Origin: Marinilabilia salmonicolor
GTDB taxonomy: Bacteria > Bacteroidota > Bacteroidia > Bacteroidales > Marinilabiliaceae
Length of the DNA: 64,000 nucleotides
Direction of reading: 5' to 3'
NCBI RefSeq assembly: GCF_003003035.1
Contig: NZ_PVTS01000008.1
Coordinates: forward strand, 124,001-188,000
The notes under the pieces: model-generated
What the model was told of the DNA's origin: nothing
The model's input: the letters and a program-made list of their open reading frames with translations, nothing else
Database searches by the model: none
Program-made: the position numbers and the translations under genes
In this document: piece after piece, positions 19,962 to 27,981 of the stretch
Layout: every line of letters begins with the position of its first letter
Numbering within the stretch: the first letter of the stretch is position 1

Positions 19962-20795
19962 TTATTTTTTGGCTTGGTTATATGCATCAATGGCCTTTTT
20001 TACGGAACCATTCTTGATCAGGAGTTCCTGAGCATCTTCTTTTTTTAGTCCCAGTTCTTCCATAAGCATTCTGGTTCCTCTCTGAATCAGTTTTTTGTTG
20101 GTCAATTGCATGTTGACCATTTTATTTCCCTTTACTTTCCCCAGCTTAATCATCAGGGTTGTGGTAATCATGTTTAGAATCATTTTTTGAGCGGTTCCTG
20201 CTTTCAGGCGCGTGCTTCCGGTAATGAATTCAGGACCAACGATGGCTTCAATGGGAAATTCTGCAGCATTGGCAATCTCAGAGTTTGGATTGCACGTAAT
20301 GCAACCGGTAAGTATTTCCCTCTTTCTTGCGTCCATGATTCCTCCAATGACATAGGGGGTTGTTCCTGAAGCTGCAATTCCAATAACAGTGTCGAGTTCG
20401 TTTATGTTGTGTTTGAGGAGTTCCTGCCAGGCCATCTTTGGGTCATCTTCAGCATCTTCCACCGCGTTTCTTAATGCAATATCGCCACCCGCAATCAACC
20501 CGATCACCAGGGTGTCAGGGACGCCAAATGTGGGAGGGAGTTCTGAGGCATCCAGTACGCCTAATCGACCGCTGGTGCCTGCTCCAAGATAAAATACTCT
20601 TCCTCCTTTTTTCATCCTCTCCACGATTCGAACGATTAGTTTCTCAATTTGTGGCAATGCTTTTTTTACGGCTTCATGGACTTTTGCGTCTTCCCGGTTG
20701 ATGTTTTGAATCAGGTCGGCGACTTCCATTTTTTCCAGATCTTTAAATCTGGAAGGTGATTCTGTAATGCTCAGGGTATATTTGTTGTCTGACAT
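19962..20795 (-). CDS. murQ: N-acetylmuramic acid 6-phosphate etherase
   Basis: Cleaves the lactyl ether of MurNAc-6-phosphate to GlcNAc-6-phosphate and D-lactate in the cytoplasm. 277 residues, slightly shorter than the E. coli enzyme. The SIS fold signature GAGTSGRLGVLDASELPPTFG region contains the catalytic-type E85, and the second acidic position lies in AVEDAEDD (E113 or E116). A C-terminal three-helix UBA-like segment follows. It is downstream of the murK-like kinase with a 41-base gap, forming an operon that makes and consumes MurNAc-6-phosphate. The D-lactate made here could feed the dehydrogenase encoded at 57.5 kb. Confidence 0.96.
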   Translation of the reverse strand: MSDNKYTLSITESPSRFKDLEKMEVADLIQNINREDAKVHEAVKKALPQIEKLIVRIVERMKKGGRVFYLGAGTSGRLGVLDASELPPTFGVPDTLVIGLIAGGDIALRNAVEDAEDDPKMAWQELLKHNINELDTVIGIAASGTTPYVIGGIMDARKREILTGCITCNPNSEIANAAEFPIEAIVGPEFITGSTRLKAGTAQKMILNMITTTLMIKLGKVKGNKMVNMQLTNKKLIQRGTRMLMEELGLKKEDAQELLIKNGSVKKAIDAYNQAKK

Positions 20796-20836
20796 TTCTT
20801 TTGTTCTTTTTGAGGTTCTTTACTTATATGATGAGG

Positions 20837-21673
20837 TTATTTGAGATGGAAATCAATTAATCCGTCTATTGGATCTTTAATAATTGTTCCTCGTTTTAAT
20901 TGGTGCTTTTCAAGAATTTCATACAACAGATCTTTGAAGTAGTAGGCTATGCTGCCGGTAAAATGCACGGGTAGTTTTGTGGCCATTTGGTATTGTAATA
21001 TGTTTCTGGTTATGAATTCTTCAAAGGATGCAAGCACCAGTTTTTGTAGGGAAGGTTCACTGATGTGTTCAGCGATAAATCTTGTAAAACCTGCTGCATA
21101 TCGGTTTGGAAAGGGTTTTTTGTAGATGTTATTCAGAATATCAATGCTGTCTGTTTTATATTTGTTAAAGAATTTGTTACAAACATGCTCAGGGAGTTGT
21201 TTTTTCAGGATGTCTGAAAGTAGCTTTTTGCCAATAACTGCACCGCTGCCTTCATCTCCAAGAATAAATCCCAGGGGAGGTGTGTTTTCGATAACCTCTT
21301 TGCCATTGTAATGACATGAGTTGGAGCCGGTTCCTAAAATGCACGCAATTCCTTCAGTAGTCCCACACAGTGCGTGGGCGGCGGCCATGAGGTCGCTTGC
21401 CACCTCTATGGTTGATGCACTGAAGAAATTGTTGAGCGCTCCGTATGCAACTTTGCTGATAACCGGATTGCTGCATCCGGCACTATAAAAATATATGGCT
21501 TTGAAATTTCTTTGTGAGGATGTAAAATCCTTTTCGAGCGCCTTCACAATAGTGTCTTCATCCTGGTAGAAAGGGTTTATTCCTGGTGTAAGAATTAGTT
21601 CTTTCTTTCCTGTTTTTTTGTCCAGGAGGCACCATGTTGTTTTGGTTGATCCGCTGTCGGCCACTAATATCAT
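20837..21673 (-). CDS. murK: BadF/BadG-type sugar kinase, likely MurNAc kinase
   Basis: An ASKHA-fold kinase of 278 residues. The phosphate-1 loop is ADSGSTKTTW, the conserved acidic/glycine motifs include CILGTGSNSC and GDEGSGAVIGKKLL, typical of N-acetylhexosamine kinases of the BcrAD/BadFG group. Being cotranscribed with murQ, it is expected to phosphorylate MurNAc (and perhaps GlcNAc) at O6. Tannerella forsythia is known to use a MurK-MurQ pair, and the name here is by that analogy. GlcNAc kinase alone is the main alternative. Confidence 0.82.
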   Translation of the reverse strand: MILVADSGSTKTTWCLLDKKTGKKELILTPGINPFYQDEDTIVKALEKDFTSSQRNFKAIYFYSAGCSNPVISKVAYGALNNFFSASTIEVASDLMAAAHALCGTTEGIACILGTGSNSCHYNGKEVIENTPPLGFILGDEGSGAVIGKKLLSDILKKQLPEHVCNKFFNKYKTDSIDILNNIYKKPFPNRYAAGFTRFIAEHISEPSLQKLVLASFEEFITRNILQYQMATKLPVHFTGSIAYYFKDLLYEILEKHQLKRGTIIKDPIDGLIDFHLK

Positions 21674-21789
21674 AATAGAATGATGTATTATAGGTTGTGT
21701 TTTTGAGTTTTTGTTATTAATGGATTATGGATTCTCTTATATAATTCCATTGGTTTAAGATCCCTGTTTGCTGTTGTTTTTGTTAAACG

Positions 21790-21797
21790 CAAATATA
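21790..21797 (-). promoter_or_regulatory. Possible -7 element of murK-murQ
   Basis: CAAATATA on the plus strand reads TATATTTG on the minus strand, matching TAnnTTTG. No clear TTTG partner lies 19-22 bases upstream, so activation by a bound protein is possible. The distance to the murK start is about 115 bases. Confidence 0.45.
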
Positions 21798-21830
21798 TAA
21801 AAAAAGTTTGGTTTTTGATATCATATAAGA

Positions 21831-21839
21831 TGTATTACA
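21831..21839. promoter_or_regulatory. Palindrome TGTATTACA, candidate GntR operator
   Basis: Within AAGATGTATTACAAA, nearly the same as sites before namZ1 and nlpC. It lies between the divergent murK and amidase promoters, just upstream of the -33 element of the latter. The form T-n-G-T-n-n-n-A-C-n-A is typical of FadR-type GntR operators. Confidence 0.6.
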
Positions 21840-21843
21840 AATT

Positions 21844-21874
21844 TTTGTTTCTTGAAAAAATGTTTCTACATTTG
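21844..21874 (+). promoter_or_regulatory. Promoter of the amidase-to-acetyltransferase operon
   Basis: TTTG (21844-21847), 19 bases, TACATTTG (21867-21874): an excellent match to the phylum's promoter. Transcription would start near 21881, leaving a leader of about 550 bases that includes all the leader repeats. Confidence 0.75.
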
Positions 21875-22135
21875 AAAACAAAAATTGACAGTCTTTTATG
21901 TTGAGTGAATTTCTTGAGCTTGATAAAACGTTTATAGTTATGATTTTAGTGGCTTATTGAGAGTTGATTTTGATTCAGGAGCTGGTCGTTTTTTCCTGAG
22001 GCGGTTGAATTTAGATGTATATATTTAATTTCCTATAAGGTAGTCTGGACTTTAGTAGAAGTCAATTTGTTTGAATAGACCTTCTGAAACCGGAGGTTGG
22101 ACAAAATAACAGAACCGATGATTTTAAACACCACA

Positions 22136-22429
22136 ATGAAACGAGCATGGAATTTTGATTCTTTAAAGATGCCACAAAAGTGCATTTTTAAAAGGATTTC
22201 GAGATCCATCCGACTTTAAGAAGTAAATTTTATACGGATGAAACGAGCATGGCAACGACTGCCTCAAAAGATAATGTAAACAATCAACCATGCGAGTTCC
22301 ATCAGACCAATAACTTAGATGAATTATTTACTGATGAAACGAGCATGGCAAAGGTTGCCTCAAAAGAATATGTATAAGTTATTGCATGCGAGTTCCATCC
22401 GACCTTGAAAAAATAATTTTATACGGATG
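22136..22429 (+). repeat. Three tandem leader-repeat units with tiny reading frames
   Basis: Units of about 95-100 bases begin at 22136, 22238 and 22334 with ATGAAACGAGCATGG. The small frames are 22136-22219 (27 aa, MKRAW...MPQK), 22238-22279 (13 aa, MKRAWQRLPQKIM) and 22334-22408 (24 aa, MKRAWQRLPQKNM...). A fourth ATGAAAAGATGA (22427-22438, MKR-stop) overlaps the amidase ATG at 22435. Each start lies in the right arm of a six-base stem: 22207-22212/22235-22240 and 22396-22401/22424-22429 pair CATCCG with CGGATG, and 22300-22305/22331-22336 pair CATCAG with CTGATG. A second hairpin GGCA-TGCC lies inside units 2 and 3. The first unit is the most diverged. Confidence 0.85.
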
Positions 22430-22434
22430 AAAAG

Positions 22435-25400
22435 ATGAAGAATTTTTTGATACTTAAGAGTGTGTTAATTCTTATAATATTAATGGTTTTTCCATTTGAA
22501 ATGATTTCTCAGTCGGAAAGAAAAGAACTACGGCTCGAGAATAAAGCGATGAAAAGAATTAATGACGGATTTGATCTTTTAGATCCGTGGCTTTACATGG
22601 GGCCAATGCATGTTGATTCTGTTGAAGTGAATGTATTGGAGGAAGAACTGGATGTTTTTCTTTCTCCTAATGTTACAATGATTCCGTTAAGAGAGGCATG
22701 GATAACTTCATTGAAATACGCTCTTAGAAATCTTACAGGCAGGAGGTTCAAAGATTATGAAATTCAATTGTTTTGTAAAGGGAAGGCTCTTGAAAAATAT
22801 GTTCCGTTGTATTTCAGGGAACAAATTCCGATGGACTCCCTCCGGATGAAAGATATAGGATTAAGAAATCCCTTGGTAAAAAGGGTGAATCAGGGAGTTT
22901 TTAACTCTGGATTGACCAATCACAATATTGCTTTGTGGGCGAGTCATGGTTATTATTATGAGTCAGAACTGGATCGGTGGGAATGGCAAAGAGCCAGGTT
23001 GTTTGGAACCGTGGAGGACATTTACCCATTTGCTTATACGTGTAATTATCTTGTACCAATGTTGGAGGATGCCGGGGCGAACGTTTTTGTGCCCAGGGAA
23101 AGAGACACTCAAATTCATGAAGTCATTGTAGATAATGATGGGTTGTCTGGAGGAAGTGAGATAATCATAGGCAAGGGAATCCGTCAAATAGAGAGCTCTG
23201 GCAAAAAAGGTTTTGCCATTAAGGATACTTTATTTAATGGAGATAATCCTTTTAAAATGGGAACCTGGATGCAAGTTCAAGCTTCGGATGAAAATTCTTC
23301 AGGCATAACTTACCTGCCCAATATTCCTGAAGCCGGGGAGTATGCTGTTTATGTTTCATATGGGAAAATAGAGAGCGCACTTGACAATGTTTCATATCGT
23401 GTTAATCATTCTGGAGGGAGTACCCGATTTTTACTTAATCAGCAAATGGGTTACGGGACTTGGGTTTACCTTGGAACTTTCCACTTTTCCAAAGGGAAAA
23501 ATATACAATCGGGATCTGTCGTGATAGAAGTTCCATCCAATTCCACCGGAGTGGTGACAACTGATGCCATTCGCTTTGGCGGAGGGATGGGCAATGTTGC
23601 CAGGCGTCCCGAAGAATCTTATACCAAAAGAAAATGGTCACTGGATGATAATCATGCGGAAAATTCAGAGGTGGAGATAAACGATTCGGTATCCTACGTC
23701 TATAAGCTAAGTGGCAAGCCACGGTGGATGGAAGCCGGAAGGTATTGGTTACAATATGCAGGAGTGCCTGATTCAATTGTTTATAGCCTAAATGAGCAAA
23801 AGAATGACTACAACGATGATTATCAGTCGCGAGGTGAATGGGTGAATTATCTGATGGGCAATCCCAACGGGCCTACCAAAGCGCCTGAATTCCAGGGGTT
23901 GAATATTCCGATTGATCTGGCCTTTGCTTTTCATACAGATGCGGGAACTACCCCGGGAGATTCCGTTGTCGGAACGCTTGGAATTTACAGTTCAGTTACG
24001 AATGAAGGCCGGTTTCCGGATGGAAAATCAAAACTGGCCAGTCGCGACTTGACAGATTTGGTTCAATCTCAAATTGTGTCTGATATCAGATTAACCTTTA
24101 ACGATGAATGGACGCGCCGGGCCATGTGGGATAAACAGTATTCCGAAGCTTATCGGCCTAATGTGCCCACCATGTTGCTGGAGTTGTTGTCTCACCAAAA
24201 TCTGGCTGATATGAAATACGGGCTTGATCCCCGGTTTCAATTTACCGTTGCCAGAGCTATATATAAAGGGATGGTGCGCTTCCTGTCAGCGCGAGAGGGG
24301 CGCCTGGCGGTCATAAAGCCTCTTGCTCCCGATCATCTTTCTCTGACACACAGAGGAGGAAAAAGTGTAAGATTAAGCTGGAGACCTGTAATGGATCCTC
24401 TGGAAGAGAGTGCAGTTCCTTCCGGCTACAAGGTTTACCAAAGAATTGAAGGCAATGGTTTTTCCAATGGGGTGTTTACTTCAGATACATCGATGGTTCT
24501 TGAATTACCTGATTGGGATACTATTTATAGCTTTAAGGTTACTGCTTTAAACGAGGGAGGAGAGAGTTTTCCGTGCGAAACATTGTCTGTATCACTAAAC
24601 TCCTCTTCTGATGATTTGGTCTTGGTAGTCAACGGATTTGACCGAGTGGGGCCACCCGCATTTGTGGATGGAGAAACTGCCGGAGTAGCATGGTGGGAGG
24701 ATGAAGGTGTACCCAGGAACAGAGATGTGAGCCACACTGGCAAACAATACGATTATGACCGCTCCTCTCCGTGGCTTGATGATGACAGTCCTGGGCATGG
24801 AGCCAGTCATGCCGACATGGAAGGGAAAATAATTCCCGGTAATAACTTCGACTTTGTATTTACACATGGAAAAGCGATCCGCGATGCCGGTTATTCCTTT
24901 GTTTCGGTAAGTGATGAAGTGTTTGCTTCTGATGGGTTTGAGGTTGAACCTTACAAAGCTGTTGATTTGCTCTATGGCGAAGAGAGAGGAATCGAATCTC
25001 TATTCAACTCAGATGAAAAACAATACAGGCTTTTTTGCCCGGGAACAAGGGAGGTATTGAAAAAATACCTCTTGTCCGGAGGAAATGTCCTGATCTCCGG
25101 AGCATACATAGGTACAGACGCTGTGGAAAACAATGATTCAACCACCATCGAATTTTTAAAAGAAGTTTTGCACTTTCGTTGGATGACCAATCATGCTGAC
25201 AATGTGGGAAATCTGAAAGTGACAGATAAAGCTTCATCGCTGTTCCTGCCATCGCTCAGCTATAATACGGAATATCATCCCGATATTTATAAAGTTGAAT
25301 CACCCGACGGCATTGAGCCTGTGGGAGATGATGCTTTCAGAATTTTCAGGTACGAAAGCAATAATGTCTGTGCAGGAGTAGGCTTTTTAGGCGACTATCA

Positions 25401-25494
25401 GAGTATAATCCTCGGGTTTCCCTTTGAAACCATTCCATCAGAAAAGGAGAGGGCTGAATTGATGAAACAGATCTTACAATTTTTTCAGAGATAG
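22435..25494 (+). CDS. Exported N-acetylmuramoyl-L-alanine amidase with golvesin-like and FN3 domains
   Basis: A 1019-residue secreted protein (signal peptide about 1-26). An Amidase_3-type zinc hydrolase is split by an insert: zinc ligand candidates are H171 in ASHGYYYE, E194 in TVEDIYP and H500 in FHTDAG, with the catalytic-type E583 in LLELLSH. Between them (about 245-395) sits a golvesin/xanthan-lyase-like beta domain (GTWMQVQ, TDAIRFGGG). After the amidase come an FN3 domain (about 635-715) and a C-terminal glutamine-amidotransferase-like region starting VLVVNGFDR. It should strip stem peptides from glycan in the periplasm or outside. Relatives are often mislabelled xanthan lyase. It is the first gene of a nine-gene operon preceded by the leader repeats. 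Confidence 0.85.
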   Translation: MKNFLILKSVLILIILMVFPFEMISQSERKELRLENKAMKRINDGFDLLDPWLYMGPMHVDSVEVNVLEEELDVFLSPNVTMIPLREAWITSLKYALRNLTGRRFKDYEIQLFCKGKALEKYVPLYFREQIPMDSLRMKDIGLRNPLVKRVNQGVFNSGLTNHNIALWASHGYYYESELDRWEWQRARLFGTVEDIYPFAYTCNYLVPMLEDAGANVFVPRERDTQIHEVIVDNDGLSGGSEIIIGKGIRQIESSGKKGFAIKDTLFNGDNPFKMGTWMQVQASDENSSGITYLPNIPEAGEYAVYVSYGKIESALDNVSYRVNHSGGSTRFLLNQQMGYGTWVYLGTFHFSKGKNIQSGSVVIEVPSNSTGVVTTDAIRFGGGMGNVARRPEESYTKRKWSLDDNHAENSEVEINDSVSYVYKLSGKPRWMEAGRYWLQYAGVPDSIVYSLNEQKNDYNDDYQSRGEWVNYLMGNPNGPTKAPEFQGLNIPIDLAFAFHTDAGTTPGDSVVGTLGIYSSVTNEGRFPDGKSKLASRDLTDLVQSQIVSDIRLTFNDEWTRRAMWDKQYSEAYRPNVPTMLLELLSHQNLADMKYGLDPRFQFTVARAIYKGMVRFLSAREGRLAVIKPLAPDHLSLTHRGGKSVRLSWRPVMDPLEESAVPSGYKVYQRIEGNGFSNGVFTSDTSMVLELPDWDTIYSFKVTALNEGGESFPCETLSVSLNSSSDDLVLVVNGFDRVGPPAFVDGETAGVAWWEDEGVPRNRDVSHTGKQYDYDRSSPWLDDDSPGHGASHADMEGKIIPGNNFDFVFTHGKAIRDAGYSFVSVSDEVFASDGFEVEPYKAVDLLYGEERGIESLFNSDEKQYRLFCPGTREVLKKYLLSGGNVLISGAYIGTDAVENNDSTTIEFLKEVLHFRWMTNHADNVGNLKVTDKASSLFLPSLSYNTEYHPDIYKVESPDGIEPVGDDAFRIFRYESNNVCAGVGFLGDYQSIILGFPFETIPSEKERAELMKQILQFFQR

Positions 25495-25528
25495 AATAAA
25501 TAATTGAAACGATAAAACAGATCAGGAT

Positions 25529-27001
25529 ATGCATAACAAGATTTCATGTTTCTTACCGGTTGCCGAACCGGCCGATCTTAAGCAAACCATTGATGAACTG
25601 AAAGCAGTTGATCTGGTTGACGGAATTTATGTAATGACCACCCCTGAAAGTAAGGGAGCAGAGTTGCCGGAAGGCGTTGACTCATTTGAAGTGCCGGTTC
25701 TTAATTCCACTCAGATGGTGAAAGAAATAGCAAAAAGAGCTGAGGCTTCTTCACATGTTTTGCTGTATGCCAAATCGCTTCCGTTAAAATTGGGTGCTTT
25801 GTCCCTGGAACGCATGGTTCAGGCTGCTGAATATACCGGGGCGGGAATGATCTATTCCGATTACGTTGCATTGAAGGAAGGTAATAGGATGCAAAATCCG
25901 GTAATTGATTATCAGGACGGAAGTTTAAGAGACGACTTTAACTTTGGTTCGTTGCTGCTTTTCCCGTCGGCAGTGGTGAAAGAAGCCGCAGACAAAATGA
26001 AAGCCGACTATAAATTTGCGGGACTGTATGACCTTCGACTCAAAGTGTCTCAGAATCATAAGCTCTTCCGTTTGCCGGAATTTCTATATACCGAAATGGA
26101 AACGGATACACGTAAATCAGGGGAAAAGATTTTCGACTATGTGGATCCTAAAAACCGGGACGTTCAGATTGAAATGGAAGTTGCCTGTACCGAACATCTA
26201 AAAGCTATAGGCGGATATCTTAAGCCGGAATTTGAAGAAGTAAAGTTTGATGAATCGGATTTTCCGGTGGAGGCCTCAGTGATTGTTCCGGTGCGTAATC
26301 GCGCCAAAACCATCGAAGATGCGGTAAGATCTGTTTTCAGCCAAAACACTTCGTTTAAATTTAATTTAATTATTGTTGATAACCATTCGGATGATGGGAC
26401 AACCGATATATTGAAAAAACTGGCATCCGAAGACGATCGCCTGATTCACGTGGTACCTGAACGAAAAGATCTGGGTATTGGAGGATGCTGGAATCTGGCC
26501 ATCATGCACGAAGCTTGTGGAAAATTTGCCATCCAGCTTGACAGTGATGATTTGTATGCTGATGACTCAGTTGTTCAAACCATTGTGGACGCTTTTTATG
26601 AACAGAATTGCGCCATGGTAATCGGCTCCTATCAGATGGTGAATTTCAAATTAGAAGAAATTCCTCCCGGATTGATCGACCACAAAGAATGGACCCCCGA
26701 TAATGGGCGGAACAATGCTTTGCGCATTAACGGACTGGGTGCTCCCCGTGCTTTTTATACGCCTGTGTTGAGAGAAATCCGGGTGCCTAATGTGAGCTAT
26801 GGCGAAGACTATGCCGTAGGATTGGCCATTTCTCGTGATTATCAAATCGGACGTATATACAAGTCACTTTATATGTGTCGCCGCTGGGAAGATAACTCAG
26901 ATGCTTCTTTGGATATTGTTAAGATGAATAACCATAATTTGTACAAAGACAGGGTGAGGACCATGGAATTGTGGGCCCGGATTGCTAAAAACAGAAAGTA
27001 G
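25529..27001 (+). CDS. Glycosyltransferase family 2 protein
   Basis: 490 residues, no signal peptide, so cytoplasmic or membrane-peripheral. The C-terminal half (from about residue 250) is a clear GT-A fold: VIVPVRNRAKTIEDAV, then IVDNHSDDGT and the metal-binding D-x-D in QLDSDDLYAD. The N-terminal half looks like a degenerate second glycosyltransferase domain without that motif. It lies two bases before the HIT-like gene, so translation is probably coupled. Why a transferase sits among hydrolases is unclear; the donor and acceptor cannot be read from sequence. Confidence 0.85.
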   Translation: MHNKISCFLPVAEPADLKQTIDELKAVDLVDGIYVMTTPESKGAELPEGVDSFEVPVLNSTQMVKEIAKRAEASSHVLLYAKSLPLKLGALSLERMVQAAEYTGAGMIYSDYVALKEGNRMQNPVIDYQDGSLRDDFNFGSLLLFPSAVVKEAADKMKADYKFAGLYDLRLKVSQNHKLFRLPEFLYTEMETDTRKSGEKIFDYVDPKNRDVQIEMEVACTEHLKAIGGYLKPEFEEVKFDESDFPVEASVIVPVRNRAKTIEDAVRSVFSQNTSFKFNLIIVDNHSDDGTTDILKKLASEDDRLIHVVPERKDLGIGGCWNLAIMHEACGKFAIQLDSDDLYADDSVVQTIVDAFYEQNCAMVIGSYQMVNFKLEEIPPGLIDHKEWTPDNGRNNALRINGLGAPRAFYTPVLREIRVPNVSYGEDYAVGLAISRDYQIGRIYKSLYMCRRWEDNSDASLDIVKMNNHNLYKDRVRTMELWARIAKNRK

Positions 27002-27003
27002 AT

Positions 27004-27969
27004 ATGTCGAAAGATATTTCCATGAATACTTCATTGCAGGAAAAAGTTGATCACCTGATTGATGAACAGGTGGTCAACTGGCCAATGGCCAAAGGAAATT
27101 ATGAAGGTTTGAGTGAAGTAAAAATCCGTTCTCTTGAATTTGGTCCTTCAACAGAGATGAGAGTGCAGTTTAATCCGGCGCGAATCAGGTCTTCAGCTGC
27201 CAAAGTGGATGCCAAATCTATTCAGGAGCGGAAATGTTTTCTTTGCGAAGACAATTTACCTCCTGAACAAAATAAGGTGGCTTTTCGCGATGATTACCTC
27301 ATTTTGGTGAATCCCTTTCCCATCTTTCCAAGGCATCTTACCATTCCTCATGTGAGGCATACCGACCAACGTATCAAAGGAAGGTTGTCGGATATGATGA
27401 TGCTGGCCCGGGAACTTCCGGAATTTGTTGTATTCTATAATGGCCCCAGGTGCGGTGCCAGTGCCCCCGATCATTTTCATTTTCAGGCCGGAAATAAAGG
27501 CTTCATGCCTATTGAAGAGGAGTTCCGGTATCATCCACGGAAATCATTGTTAATTGATCGTAAGGATGTTCGGGTGTTTTGCGTGGACAACTATTTGCGG
27601 AAGACCTTAGTGTTTGAAGGAGAGCAACCCGATGAGATAGAATGTTGGTTTAACCGGGTTTACCGTTTTCTGGATACAATTCAACGAAATGAGGAGGAAC
27701 CTATGCTTAATATTTTGTGTTCGTGGGATAATGGCACCTGGCGTTTGGTTGTTTTTCCCCGTCAGGGACACCGTCCGCGTCAGTTTTATGCTGAAGGGGG
27801 GGAGCAAATTGTGTTGAGCCCTGCTTCTGTCGATTTCGGTGGAGTTCTCATTACGCCAAGAGAGGAAGATTTCGAAAAACTCAATACTGATCTTGTAAAG
27901 GATATCTTTGAGCAGGTAACCCTTAATAAACACGACTGGGAATTGGTAAAGAGGATATTTCAAGAATAA
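27004..27969 (+). CDS. DUF4922 protein, HIT-like nucleotidyltransferase/phosphorylase fold
   Basis: 321 residues without signal peptide. The central segment has NPFPIFPRHLTIPHVRHT and a histidine triad-like H157-F-H159-F-Q161, the arrangement of GalT/Ap4A-phosphorylase-type enzymes in which the middle histidine carries a nucleotidyl group. A Cys pair (KCFLCED) upstream could bind metal. This family is known to me only as DUF4922 in Bacteroidota, with no assigned reaction. Tight spacing to the glycosyltransferase (2 bases) and the SpoIID gene (12 bases) suggests a joint pathway with nucleotide-sugar chemistry. Confidence 0.8.
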   Translation: MSKDISMNTSLQEKVDHLIDEQVVNWPMAKGNYEGLSEVKIRSLEFGPSTEMRVQFNPARIRSSAAKVDAKSIQERKCFLCEDNLPPEQNKVAFRDDYLILVNPFPIFPRHLTIPHVRHTDQRIKGRLSDMMMLARELPEFVVFYNGPRCGASAPDHFHFQAGNKGFMPIEEEFRYHPRKSLLIDRKDVRVFCVDNYLRKTLVFEGEQPDEIECWFNRVYRFLDTIQRNEEEPMLNILCSWDNGTWRLVVFPRQGHRPRQFYAEGGEQIVLSPASVDFGGVLITPREEDFEKLNTDLVKDIFEQVTLNKHDWELVKRIFQE

Positions 27970-27981
27970 AATCTGAAGATT

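Larger units (their letters stand above)
21674..22434. other. Divergent regulatory region with long leader
   Basis: No conventional gene. From left to right it contains a minus-strand -7 element for murK, the palindrome TGTATTACA, a strong plus-strand promoter, about 250 bases of AT-rich leader, and three tandem copies of a leader repeat that ends at the amidase start codon. The predicted 5' leader of the amidase mRNA is about 550 bases, unusually long. Confidence 0.7.

Noticed and set aside
22136-22429. CRISPR-like array
   Set aside because: Only three units of 95-100 bases, no unique spacers between short repeats, no cas genes; the similarity spans the whole unit.
22435-25494. Xanthan lyase
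   Set aside because: The name fits only the golvesin-like insert; the amidase zinc residues and catalytic Glu support a peptidoglycan amidase.
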